37,868 nt of DNA, from NCBI RefSeq assembly GCF_947497555.1, contig NZ_CANMGY010000015.1, positions 1 through 37,868 of the forward strand, given 5' to 3'. This document shows positions 27,025 through 35,059 of the stretch, one piece after another. Position 1 is the stretch's first letter, and every line of letters starts with the position of its first letter. The notes under the pieces were generated by a model. The model had not been told where the DNA came from, ran no database searches, and worked only from the letters and a program-made list of their open reading frames with translations. The position numbers were made by a program, and so were the translations under genes. Source of the stretch: an uncultured Umboniibacter sp. Lineage in GTDB: Bacteria > Pseudomonadota > Gammaproteobacteria > Pseudomonadales > DSM-25080.

Positions 27025-28323
27025 TCAAAAAAAGCCATAACTCTTCGTAAGCGTATCTACATCAACTCCACCGGCAATATCCGTCAGAATTTTTTTCTCA
27101 TTAGCCGCTGCAGCGTATACCGCATCAATGACCTTTCGTTCTATTTCTTTTGGTATGATAATTACACCTTCAGAGTCTGCAAAGACCAAACACTCAGGCT
27201 CAACCTCTATACCATCCAAACTAATCGTTTTATTATAAGACTCAGTGGTTGCCCGCTTCCTAACATCCTGACAGGAATAACCCTTAGCGAAGACTGGTAG
27301 ACCTGTAGAAACCACTTCAGCATTGTCACGCGTCATCCCATTAACAATTACGCCTCCTGCCCCGGAACGTATGGCTAAGTTGGCATTCAACTCTCCGAAG
27401 TACGCGTACTCAGGTACCTCATTTTCTACAATGATAATGTCATCCGGCACGATGGTTTCATAGCTATGAAGCGCCTCATAAATACCCTTAAAATCTTCAC
27501 CTTCCTTAAGCTTTCTGAGTTTCAAGGTCTTCGCTCTACCGAGCAATTTTGAGCCAGCTAAATTTGGCGATAATCCTTTTACTACCTGGTTTGGAAACCC
27601 TAGGTCATCCAACATATCGGAAAGCATACAGCTTGATAAGTGGTTCTTAATATTACCCAGTAACTTCCTATCCCTCTCCCTTAACCCCGCGGCAATTAAC
27701 TCAGCAAGTTCAAAGTCCTCAGGCCAGTTAACATCAATGGCCTCTAGAGGAGTAGCCTCCAAGAGAAATGGTTGCTCACCTATGCGACGCTGAAGTTTGA
27801 CGGCCGCATCCTTTTTTACAATATATAAGCCCATCGTTTCAACGATGGTATCCCCAAGATCCACACTATTGGGTATATTTTCGATATCGTAGTTTGGCGC
27901 CCCGCCATCCCACGTATACTGCCGCTCCTTTCGGATTAATAGAGCCGAATCGAAGGAACTATCCCGCTTAAGCTGATCAACCCCTCGCCGAATGGTTTCT
28001 AGATCAATAAAGGGGCTAGTACAAAGAACTTGCACGTATATATCAGCTTCAGCATACCTAACTTCATTCATGAAAAGCTTGTTGCCATCGGTCTTATTTG
28101 AAGCAAGAGAGCTATCGCGCTTCATGATTTTACAATTGACTTCTGAAGCGGCATCTAAGACATCTTGAGACTCGGTGTCTAGATAGACCTCGTCAAAAAT
28201 ATCGGAACCAACAAGCTTTTCAAGCGTATGTAGAAAAAGTGGCTTCCCATCCATCAATTTCATATTCTTACTGGTAATTCTTGAGCTAGAACCTTTTGCA
28301 GGTAAAAAAGCGACTACTTTCAT
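27025..28323 (-). CDS. Fusion of a CMP-sugar (acylneuraminate-type) cytidylyltransferase and an RraA/HMG-aldolase-like domain
   Basis: A 432-residue two-domain protein. Residues 1 to about 215 resemble CMP-NeuAc/CMP-ulosonate synthetases: VVAFLPAKGSSSRITSKNMK at the nucleotide site, DGKPLFLHTLEKL, QVLCTSPFIDLETI, and EAIDVNWPEDFELAE at the end. Residues about 220-432 match the RraA-like fold used by class II pyruvate aldolases (4-hydroxy-4-methyl-2-oxoglutarate aldolase). GAGGVIVNGMTRDNAEV (321-337) contains the Arg332-Asp333 pair that aldolases of this group need, and LPVFAKGYSC follows. Together they suggest synthesis and CMP activation of a ulosonic acid in one chain (inference). The ATG at 28323 is preferred to one at 28332, whose SD would abut it. 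It stands between 200- and 239-nt gaps and is probably a separate unit. Confidence 0.8.
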   Translation of the reverse strand: MKVVAFLPAKGSSSRITSKNMKLMDGKPLFLHTLEKLVGSDIFDEVYLDTESQDVLDAASEVNCKIMKRDSSLASNKTDGNKLFMNEVRYAEADIYVQVLCTSPFIDLETIRRGVDQLKRDSSFDSALLIRKERQYTWDGGAPNYDIENIPNSVDLGDTIVETMGLYIVKKDAAVKLQRRIGEQPFLLEATPLEAIDVNWPEDFELAELIAAGLRERDRKLLGNIKNHLSSCMLSDMLDDLGFPNQVVKGLSPNLAGSKLLGRAKTLKLRKLKEGEDFKGIYEALHSYETIVPDDIIIVENEVPEYAYFGELNANLAIRSGAGGVIVNGMTRDNAEVVSTGLPVFAKGYSCQDVRKRATTESYNKTISLDGIEVEPECLVFADSEGVIIIPKEIERKVIDAVYAAAANEKKILTDIAGGVDVDTLTKSYGFF

Positions 28324-28523
28324 GGGGCCCATCCCTATTGAATTTTGAAGTTTATGTTAACTAAAATCTTAATTTGATGCTTAGCTATTGGTCTACGGCT
28401 AGCTGAACACGCCTACCTAAGGAGTGCGTCCAAACTATTGAATTACCGGGTATGCTATTCGCTACACTCGCATGTTAGCCCTATTTTTCCGCAATAACTG
28501 GCGGATCGGACAAGTACAACTAG

Positions 28524-29429
28524 TCATCGAATATTTGCAATGAGTCTATCAAGATACTCCGAGTAGGTATCCTCGCTAATATCGTAAGAATTAAGCTGAC
28601 TGGAATTCATGAAGGTATCCTTGGTAAAGCTAGCCTCTGGTTTAAGAGTCTCCGTCTCAGTTTGAGGAATAAGTATTTCGCGCTCACCTAAAAAACCTCG
28701 CTTAGTTACGATGCTAGTAAGGTATTGATTACCAAATGTGAGGCTAGGTAGTGAAGATAAATTCGGCAGCACGGCTGCAGTCCCAGTTGTTGAAATGGCA
28801 CATTGCGCTAGTCTCATAGATCGCAACTTCCGCGGCATAGACTCACCCCATAGATTTTCATAGCTGCATCCAGTCAGTAAGGATAAGTTTCTGAGAAATT
28901 CTTCCTCAAAATCAAAGTGCTTAGATTGAATCCCTAGCAGCTCTCTCCACCGAGTCGAAGTCATTCCACTATTTATGAAATGAACGCTTTTACCAAACCG
29001 TTCTTTTATTTTTTCGCAAAAAAGCACAAGAAGCGGAAGCTGAGATAGGAAACGTCGTTTTTCGCAATCAATAGTAATGACGCATTTGATTTTATCGGAA
29101 TCAATATGACTAGCAACGCAACGACTTGACGAAGTAGAAAATAGCCCACTGTAGTTATAATTAATTTTCGCAGGATCACCGTTAAAAATATATTCTGCTG
29201 GTTTAGAGACATATTCAATATCATCTAACATTGAACTATCTCTTATTATTATCGGTTGTTGGTCCGAAAAAATAGACGGTATAAGCCTCTTAGGATGCAA
29301 ATAAAAAGAGCTTTTAAGCATATAAATTTGTCCAGTCCATTGCGTTATTTCTTCTTCGAGTGCACAAAATATTGCCATCTGGTTAAAGAAATCGCCGGGA
29401 CGATGAACATCAATGAGTATATTCTTCAT
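28524..29429 (-). CDS. Unknown protein, member 1 of a four-copy locus family
   Basis: A 301-residue protein with no family I can name. It is very similar along its whole length to the next gene (29733-30644). Shared landmarks are ILIDVHRPGDFF near the N-terminus, YLHPKR, CEKRRFLSQLPLL, VHFINSGMTS, ENLWGESM and GTAAVLPNLSSLPSLTFGN. The alternating strand-helix pattern and the late Gly-Thr-Ala...Pro...Gly-Asn segment look like the C-terminal donor-binding half of a GT-B enzyme, but this is only a fold guess. There is no signal peptide or membrane segment. The ATG at 29429 lacks a strong SD. It and its sister form a tandem duplication. Confidence 0.65.
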   Translation of the reverse strand: MKNILIDVHRPGDFFNQMAIFCALEEEITQWTGQIYMLKSSFYLHPKRLIPSIFSDQQPIIIRDSSMLDDIEYVSKPAEYIFNGDPAKINYNYSGLFSTSSSRCVASHIDSDKIKCVITIDCEKRRFLSQLPLLVLFCEKIKERFGKSVHFINSGMTSTRWRELLGIQSKHFDFEEEFLRNLSLLTGCSYENLWGESMPRKLRSMRLAQCAISTTGTAAVLPNLSSLPSLTFGNQYLTSIVTKRGFLGEREILIPQTETETLKPEASFTKDTFMNSSQLNSYDISEDTYSEYLDRLIANIR

Positions 29430-29732
29430 CAGAATTCTATAATCTCTATATTTTCATAAATGCAATACCAGAGTAATTTGCCAAAGCCCTAGAATTAACT
29501 AAACGCCTACTAGCCCAATTTCTCCATCCAGTGACACCTTTGTCATGCCAAATTCCTTAACCTAATATTGGACAAATAAGAGACAGCTACGTTTTGAAGC
29601 AGAGCTATACTTAAGTTAGCAACGTTAACATAATATTAACGTAGTCTTTAAAGGCAGCGGTAGCTGATCTTCGAACATATTAAAATGTACACCGCACGAT
29701 GAAAAGCCTTAAGAGCCCACTACTTCATTCTT
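29430..29732. other. 303-nt gap between the two tandem paralogues
   Basis: No gene is visible. An AGCGGTAG at 29656-29663 on the plus strand is one mismatch from the ops core (GGCGGTAG) but points away from both neighbouring genes. No terminator hairpin with a T-run is evident. Confidence 0.5.
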
Positions 29733-30644
29733 CTAGCGGATAGCCGCTATCAACCTTTCAAGAAAATCTTCATAGACACCATCGCTAACATCATAGGAAT
29801 TAAGCTGGTCAGTTTTTCCAAAGGAATTATTGCTAAAGTTCGCTTCAGGTTTGAGAGTGACTGTCATTTCTTCAGGTATAAGGATCTCGTTCGCACCTCT
29901 AATACCTCTCCTGGTTACGTTATTAGTAATGTATTGATTGCCGAAAGTAAGGCAAGGCAAGGCGTAAAGATTAGGCAGCACCGCAGCTGTTCCTGCACAT
30001 GAGATCGCACAGTGGGCTGCGCTTATAGACTTAAGTTTACTCCCCATAGATTCGCCCCATAGATTTTCATAACTAGCGCCACTTAACTTGGAAAGATTCC
30101 TTAAGAATGAGTCTTCGAAATCATATTGTTCTGATTGAACTCCAACTAGCTCACCTCGAAAAGTTGAAGTCATGCCGCTATTAATGAAGTGCACTCGCTT
30201 CCCAAAATTTTCTTGGATCTTTTTAGAGAAACGAGACAAAAGGGGAAGCTGAGAAAGAAAACGTCGTTTTTCGCACTCAATGGTAATAACACACTTGATA
30301 GTATCGGAGTTTACATGACTTTTGCGGTCTCCAGAGCGAGTTGAAAAGGCTGCGAACAACTTAGCGTAGTTATATTTTATCTTCGCCGGCTTCCCATTAA
30401 AAGCATACTTCTCCGTCTTTCCTATATACTCGACACCGTTCAACTCCGATCGTTCTTTAATAATTTGCGTGCGATCGTCTGAGAAAACAGCGGGAAGAAA
30501 ACGCTTGGGGTGAAGGTAAAGGGAATGCTTGAAGATGAATAACTTACCAGGCCATGCCTTCAGCTCATCCTCGAGAGCACAGAATATCGCCATCTGATCA
30601 AAGAAATCACCAGGGCGGCATACATCAACAAGAATATTCTTCAT
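29733..30644 (-). CDS. Unknown protein, member 2 of a four-copy locus family
   Basis: A 303-residue paralogue of the gene at 28524-29429. Landmarks are ILVDVCRPGDFFDQMAIFC (4-22), CEKRRFLSQLPLLSRF (124-139), VHFINSGMTS (151-160), ENLWGESM (193-200), and GTAAVLPNLYALPCLTFGN (218-236). The pattern RP...D, then EKRxxLxQ, then an I(D/N)xGxTS segment, then a small-residue turn with LPC..xGN, is also found in the plus-strand genes at 30976-32196 and 36942-37832. These four are therefore probably one diverged family. The start ATG at 30644 has AGGGG 11 nt upstream. Function is unknown; the context points to polysaccharide assembly or modification. Confidence 0.68.
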   Translation of the reverse strand: MKNILVDVCRPGDFFDQMAIFCALEDELKAWPGKLFIFKHSLYLHPKRFLPAVFSDDRTQIIKERSELNGVEYIGKTEKYAFNGKPAKIKYNYAKLFAAFSTRSGDRKSHVNSDTIKCVITIECEKRRFLSQLPLLSRFSKKIQENFGKRVHFINSGMTSTFRGELVGVQSEQYDFEDSFLRNLSKLSGASYENLWGESMGSKLKSISAAHCAISCAGTAAVLPNLYALPCLTFGNQYITNNVTRRGIRGANEILIPEEMTVTLKPEANFSNNSFGKTDQLNSYDVSDGVYEDFLERLIAAIR

Positions 30645-30721
30645 AGGCTATGAGGCCCCTCTAAAAACATAATTACAGACAGGGCCAACTTAGATAAACT
30701 ATATGAGTTTCTAGCGCCTCA

Positions 30722-30734
30722 GCTATTTAATAGC
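30722..30734. promoter_or_regulatory. Small palindrome, possible operator
   Basis: GCTATT-T-AATAGC is a perfect 13-bp palindrome in the divergent region, 78 nt upstream of the minus-strand start at 30644. It could bind a dimeric regulator. Palindromes of this size also arise by chance, so confidence is low. Confidence 0.2.
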
Positions 30735-30867
30735 AATTTCCGTTTAACGGGAATTCCAAATAAACTTGACCTACCATTGACCGCTGCCTAAAAAGATCGA
30801 AGCTAATTCAGTAGCATGTCAGCACATCATCGAAAGTAAGAATGGCAGGATAATAGGGCATCAAACT

Positions 30868-30896
30868 TTGAAAGCTCTGAAGGCTAGTCGTACAAT
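30868..30896 (+). promoter_or_regulatory. Sigma-70-type promoter candidate for the gene at 30976
   Basis: TTGAAA, a 17-nt spacer and TACAAT (5/6 and 5/6 to consensus) lie upstream of the gene. Transcription would start near 30903 and leave a leader of about 73 nt. This is the best promoter match found in the window. Confidence 0.55.
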
Positions 30897-30975
30897 ACAC
30901 CGAAATACCCGCGGGCATCAATGCTCTTAGGCAATCGAATCGGAAAGCTTAACTCCAAGCAACTTGAGAAATATA

Positions 30976-32196
30976 ATGACCATAAAAATACTAAGATGCG
31001 ACGAAATAGCGAATTTAGACTTTGAGGCAACTATCAACCTCATAGAGAGTATTTGCCTCTCGGGTAAACTAGAGGTTATGCACCCGATCTCGAACAAAGC
31101 CACATGCTGCGTAGCTTCTGCACAACGAGGCATTAGCAATATCCTCAAGTTTTGCGACGCTAACGGCCTTAATGTTTGGTATCTAATTCAAATCTCATCC
31201 TTCATTGATGCGTGGGTCTGCAATGACGAATTTCACTGCTACGAATTAAGTCCTACGGTCAAGGGGACAACTAAGAAGATACCTCGATGGATTGAATCTG
31301 GCATCATCACTTTTGAAAGCCACCCTCCTAGTGAACGCCAAATCACTGGCATTCTTGTTTCTGGAAACCGCCCTTATCATTATCTGCATGACCGATATAT
31401 TTATGCTGCCGAACTCTCACTTAAGCACAATCTTGCCGCATATTGCTTTCGTAATAGGAAATGCTTCATTAAAGAATTGCCAACCCCTAGCGGCCAACTT
31501 GCTATGCAAAGTCGCCCATCTAAAGGCTGTTTCATCGCCCCGTGCATCCGTAAAGATCAGTTAACCGCCAAACACTTGAATCAGGTGGCAAGTTTCCTGA
31601 CTTGCACTTATGCAGCCCTTCCTTCAGAAAGGTTCGAAGGGATTACACTATGGCTGGGCATTAGCTCGCAGACCAACCGTCGAATGTGGCTTGAACAAGT
31701 TGAAGGATATATCTCTTATATTAATTTCGTCTCGGAGCGAACCAAAAAGGCGATTCGAATTTTTATTGACGGCTGGACAAGTTACGCGGAGAACCCTCCG
31801 AAGGAAGCGGAAATAGAGTCCGACGAAGCACTTGCCCACCAACTGATTACAGCCTTTGAAAGGCAATCCTCCGTGACGGTGATATCACTCATTGGGCTGA
31901 ACTACCCGGAAAAAATTGCACGAGCTTTAGTTACTGACTTAGCAATAACCAACGACTGCAGTGGCTCCTTAATTACTCATACCCTGTGTCGGCTGCCTTG
32001 CATTATGCATGGCAATAAGGTTATTCGTTCATACCCAGAACAACTTCTTTACCCTCTGGCTAAGCTTGTGGATTATAAGTTAATACAGACGATTCCAGGA
32101 CCAAAACCCTCTAACACAGACTACTCTATGCCATGGCAACTGCTTATCCCCGGAACCGAGGAGATTCTTTCAAGCCACTTCCTTACAAGCGACTGA
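30976..32196 (+). CDS. Unknown protein, member 3 of a four-copy locus family (long form)
   Basis: A 406-residue protein with no family I recognise. Its second half matches the paralogues on either side: GILVSGNRPYHYLHDR (about 125-140), ITLWLGISSQTNRRMWLEQVEGY (about 223-245), FIDGWTSY (263-270), LAITNDCSGSL (322-332) and LPCIMHGN (340-347). The first 120 residues are an extra region, also present in the gene at 36942, with VWYLIQISSFIDAWVCND. There is no signal peptide. The frame starts at TTG 30964, but the ATG at 30976 is preferred, with a weak GAG 7 nt upstream. It is transcribed alone from its own promoter and converges with the NKWYS gene 28 nt downstream. Confidence 0.65.
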   Translation: MTIKILRCDEIANLDFEATINLIESICLSGKLEVMHPISNKATCCVASAQRGISNILKFCDANGLNVWYLIQISSFIDAWVCNDEFHCYELSPTVKGTTKKIPRWIESGIITFESHPPSERQITGILVSGNRPYHYLHDRYIYAAELSLKHNLAAYCFRNRKCFIKELPTPSGQLAMQSRPSKGCFIAPCIRKDQLTAKHLNQVASFLTCTYAALPSERFEGITLWLGISSQTNRRMWLEQVEGYISYINFVSERTKKAIRIFIDGWTSYAENPPKEAEIESDEALAHQLITAFERQSSVTVISLIGLNYPEKIARALVTDLAITNDCSGSLITHTLCRLPCIMHGNKVIRSYPEQLLYPLAKLVDYKLIQTIPGPKPSNTDYSMPWQLLIPGTEEILSSHFLTSD

Positions 32197-32224
32197 AAGC
32201 CACTTCGAAACAACTTATTACCCG

Positions 32225-32968
32225 CTAGACTCGAACAAAACTAGAATATTTAGTACGCAACTTTTCCCTTTCATAGTCATGGAAAAAATGTCGCATGAAT
32301 TTGTTATCAATAGCACTATTAATCCATTTTTCCGATAATTCCCCAGAAGAATTAAAGCGGTTATACAACTCGGAATACCATTTTTTCGCGCCCACATTTG
32401 AGTGTAATAGCGGCACCGATATTCCGAGGTAGTTTTCAAGTTGCTGTGACTTTTCATCGTCGGCTAAATCCGTTCGCATCAACAGTAATTCGAATCGCCC
32501 TCGACTATAGCGCTGCCATTTAGCATCACGATCAAAAGGGGTCGCCATTACGTCTATACCTGTTACTTCAAGCAACTCTTTTCTAAACCATGGTGAGAAT
32601 GGGTTAAAGTGCATAGCTAACAATTGTTCGGAAACTTCCTCCACCGAAACAGCTTCATCCTTAGGAAGGTTTTGAAACACACAACTCACGTTTCGAGACG
32701 GGCAGTCACGAATCAGGCTAATTAATTTAACATTGCTGTACTTAGAAAAGAAATCACGACGAATAAGAAGGGATTGGGCTATGTGAGGCGGCGGGAATAC
32801 ATTATCTCTAGCGTGTGTTTTCATCACATTCAAAAGTCGAGAATGCTCCATTACATGGACGTCATAACACTGTAATCCTGCCGCCTTAATTGATTCTGAT
32901 ATCGTGGAAGAAGCTACTTTGCCAACGGTATACACTACTACCAGCTCACGCTTAATTGTAATATCCAT
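32225..32968 (-). CDS. NKWYS-type putative capsular polysaccharide protein (sulfotransferase-like P-loop), copy 2
   Basis: A 247-residue protein of the family named for its NKWYS motif (putative capsular polysaccharide synthesis protein). It has a sulfotransferase-like loop VVYTVGKVASSTISESI (11-27), a 3'-phosphate-like segment ISLIRDCPSRNVSCVFQNL, and KKWYSELYNRF (195-205). It is a tandem paralogue of the gene just upstream (32968-33693), and its ATG overlaps that gene's TAA stop by one base. The family is found in capsule loci, and its reaction is not established to my knowledge. The P-loop pattern argues for PAPS use (inference). Confidence 0.75.
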   Translation of the reverse strand: MDITIKRELVVVYTVGKVASSTISESIKAAGLQCYDVHVMEHSRLLNVMKTHARDNVFPPPHIAQSLLIRRDFFSKYSNVKLISLIRDCPSRNVSCVFQNLPKDEAVSVEEVSEQLLAMHFNPFSPWFRKELLEVTGIDVMATPFDRDAKWQRYSRGRFELLLMRTDLADDEKSQQLENYLGISVPLLHSNVGAKKWYSELYNRFNSSGELSEKWINSAIDNKFMRHFFHDYEREKLRTKYSSFVRV

Positions 32969-33693
32969 TATAAATAGAACCGCCGTGCTTTTGTCTGTAT
33001 ACGTTGGACTTCATCATGACTAAAATAATGCTTGATGTAATGGGAATTAACGCAGGCTTCTATCCAATCACGTCCAATCCGGCCATTGGCTAAATAATCT
33101 GCATAAATCGTTTGATACCATTTTTCAGACGCGTCATTCTTCCGCTCCAGCTTGACTTCGACACCAACGAAGTCTGAAATTATCTTTTCTTTAAGCCGAT
33201 CATCAAGATCCACCCTGAGTACCAAAATCTCAAACCGTCCTAAACTGTACTTGGCGTATTTTTGAACCGTGTCAAAGGGCTGCTTCAGTAAGTCTATCCC
33301 TGTTGACTGCAAAAAGTCTTTCCGCATCCAAGCGCCAGGCTTATCTGGGTTAGTCACCTCTAAACGCTGAGTAATGCCCGCTAGACTAATCTCGGCACCC
33401 TGGGGAAGGTTTTGAAATATTGCGCTCAAATTTCGAGCGAAGGGATCTCTAACACAGGTGATAATTTTCACTTTTTGCTTAGGGTTAGCGAAATCTCGAA
33501 ATATTGTCAGCGACTGACCAAAGTGCTTCGGTGGAAGACTGTTGGTATCCGAAAAATTATGCAAATCGTTTAGTAAGCCTGATTCTATTAGGGTATGAAC
33601 ATCGTAACAGGGACGCCCAGCCTGCTCGATAGCCTCCGAAATTGTAGTGGAAGCAACCTTACCCATTGTGTATACCACTAACATGTCTTGCAT
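32968..33693 (-). CDS. NKWYS-type putative capsular polysaccharide protein (sulfotransferase-like P-loop), copy 1
   Basis: A 241-residue paralogue of the gene downstream. It has VVYTMGKVASTTISEAI (6-22), CVRDPFARNLSAIFQNLP (80-97) and EKWYQTIYADY (190-200). The P-loop and Arg-Asp-Pro segment are closer to the sulfotransferase consensus than in the second copy, where Asp-Pro is replaced by Asp-Cys-Pro. The ATG at 33693 has only a weak SD; a second in-frame ATG is three codons in. It starts 63 nt after the stop of the gene at 33757-34653 on the same strand, so the three genes probably form one transcript. Confidence 0.76.
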   Translation of the reverse strand: MQDMLVVYTMGKVASTTISEAIEQAGRPCYDVHTLIESGLLNDLHNFSDTNSLPPKHFGQSLTIFRDFANPKQKVKIITCVRDPFARNLSAIFQNLPQGAEISLAGITQRLEVTNPDKPGAWMRKDFLQSTGIDLLKQPFDTVQKYAKYSLGRFEILVLRVDLDDRLKEKIISDFVGVEVKLERKNDASEKWYQTIYADYLANGRIGRDWIEACVNSHYIKHYFSHDEVQRIQTKARRFYL

Positions 33694-33756
33694 AAGATTA
33701 CTCTGAATTTATAGTCAAATAGGACTCTGAGGGAGCTAATCCAGAACCCATAATGC

Positions 33757-34653
33757 TTAAACATAAACGCCTTTCGCAATATTAAAGGCATGCTTATTAT
33801 CTTCATTCATTGTTGGTCTAATCCAACCTCTTTTATCCACAGCATTCATCCAGCCGGCATCATCCCATCGAGCGCCTGTAACACCAAATATAAGCTGAGT
33901 TAAGCCTCCTATATGCAGCGCTACCTTTCCTAACTCTTTAATGAAAGCAGCTATAGATAAGCCATATCCACCCGCGCCGATGATAGCCACATCAAAATCC
34001 AGCTCCAACACTTGCAGCTTAAGTTGATACAGCGATCGCTCAAAATCTTCCGGAGATATTGCATCCACCGAAGTAGTCACTGGAGGCATGAGCCCTATTA
34101 GTTCAAAAGTTGGCAAGAGTTCATCAATAAAAGGGATACTAGATTTCTTCTCGTATTGGCTCTTGATATCATCAATAAAAGGGTTAATCACTAGCACCTT
34201 CTTTCCCGCTAGCGATAAGGTCCAAGGCGAAATTTGGTTAACTACCGCCAAAATTGGGTTATTACTGGCTAATAGTGTGTAATTATTATTATTTGTATAC
34301 TCTAGCAGTTTTAGCTGTGATGGGAAGTTAACACTTTTCACGCCCATTAAATCTACCATCGATGCCGAGCGCATATATTCAAGTGCCCACCTTGTAATAC
34401 CGTCAAAGCTGGTGTCGGTCACGCCTGTATTAGTAGTTAACCGAGCTTTTTGCTTACTAGTAAGGTCCACCTCTCGATTAAACAACACCTTATTCACAAA
34501 GAAGCCTTCAACATTACCAAGCCGCGAGCTAAGAAATCCTCTCCCACTCTCTATCGCTTCCCCCATTATTAACTGAGAATTGGCAAGATCTACGACTCGT
34601 GGTCCAAATTTCGGATCACTGAGCAGCTGCTTAAATAAATTCTCTTTTGTCAT
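33757..34653 (-). CDS. Conserved unknown protein of polysaccharide loci
   Basis: A 298-residue protein. It has SSRLGNVEGFFV (42-53) near the N-terminus, reminiscent of the R-x-G-x-x-E segment of GT-D-type glycosyltransferases. A long conserved-looking C-terminal stretch follows: DVAIIGAGGYGLSIAAFIKE, then ALHIGGLTQLIFGVTGARWDD. I cannot assign a named family with confidence; a glycosyltransferase-related role is a guess from the motif and from the neighbours. No signal peptide or membrane segment is seen. The ATG at 34653 has AGGA 9 nt upstream. It leads the three-gene minus-strand unit with the two NKWYS genes. Confidence 0.65.
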   Translation of the reverse strand: MTKENLFKQLLSDPKFGPRVVDLANSQLIMGEAIESGRGFLSSRLGNVEGFFVNKVLFNREVDLTSKQKARLTTNTGVTDTSFDGITRWALEYMRSASMVDLMGVKSVNFPSQLKLLEYTNNNNYTLLASNNPILAVVNQISPWTLSLAGKKVLVINPFIDDIKSQYEKKSSIPFIDELLPTFELIGLMPPVTTSVDAISPEDFERSLYQLKLQVLELDFDVAIIGAGGYGLSIAAFIKELGKVALHIGGLTQLIFGVTGARWDDAGWMNAVDKRGWIRPTMNEDNKHAFNIAKGVYV

Positions 34654-35059
34654 GCGTCTAGTTCCTGCGCTGTACTAATCGTATTAATGAGTATTTCATG
34701 ACTATCTATAGCCTGGGAGGGATTGGCCTCCTGAGAAAAATAGGAGTTTTGGTAGTTCATTTGATGAACTCAATGCCGTAAGCCAATGGTTCAATCCACT
34801 ACTAGTTTATGGATACTAATCCTCCCGCCAACATAAGACTCGCCTGCAAGAACGACCATAATGATATCTCTGAGACTTCTCGAATATAGGTATATGCAAA
34901 ATTCTCACAAGTCTCACGAATTATATCAAGGGATATCTACAATAGTTGATGAAATCATGAGACAAATAGGTCTACGCCTTCTAAAATGGCCCTTTAACCC
35001 TCGAAGTTCTGGGTCAAATAGCTCTAGAATTACACACTCACATCATGCAGAGGTTACGT
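34654..35059. other. 406-nt divergent intergenic region
   Basis: Lies between the minus-strand gene starting at 34653 and the GT4 gene starting near 35060. A 72-codon frame (34861-35079, plus) overlaps the GT4 start out of frame, has no SD and is not accepted. The region contains a 7-3-7 inverted repeat (34754-34770) and a GGAGG/CCTCC hairpin near 34718-34731 without a T-run. No clear promoter was found. Confidence 0.5.
34754..34770. promoter_or_regulatory. Inverted repeat AGTTCAT-TTG-ATGAACT, possible operator
   Basis: A perfect 7-bp inverted repeat with a 3-nt centre lies about 100 nt upstream of the minus-strand gene at 34653 and about 290 nt upstream of the GT4 gene. The shape fits an operator for a dimeric regulator or a small hairpin. 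No regulator gene is nearby. Confidence 0.3.

Larger units (their letters stand above)
30645..30975. other. 331-nt divergent intergenic region between two family members
   Basis: Separates the minus-strand gene starting at 30644 from the plus-strand gene starting at 30976. It holds a strong plus-strand promoter candidate (30868-30896), a perfect 6-1-6 palindrome GCTATT-T-AATAGC (30722-30734), and a TTGACC direct repeat at 11-nt spacing (30766-30782). No gene is supported in it. Confidence 0.55.

Noticed and set aside
29656..29663. AGCGGTAG, one mismatch from the ops/JUMPstart core, on the plus strand
   Set aside because: It points away from both flanking minus-strand genes, the next plus-strand gene is over 1.3 kb away and has its own promoter, and the rest of the JUMPstart sequence is absent.
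34712..34740. GGAGG/CCTCC hairpin in the divergent region
   Set aside because: The stem is only 5 bp and no T-run follows on either strand, so it is not called a terminator.
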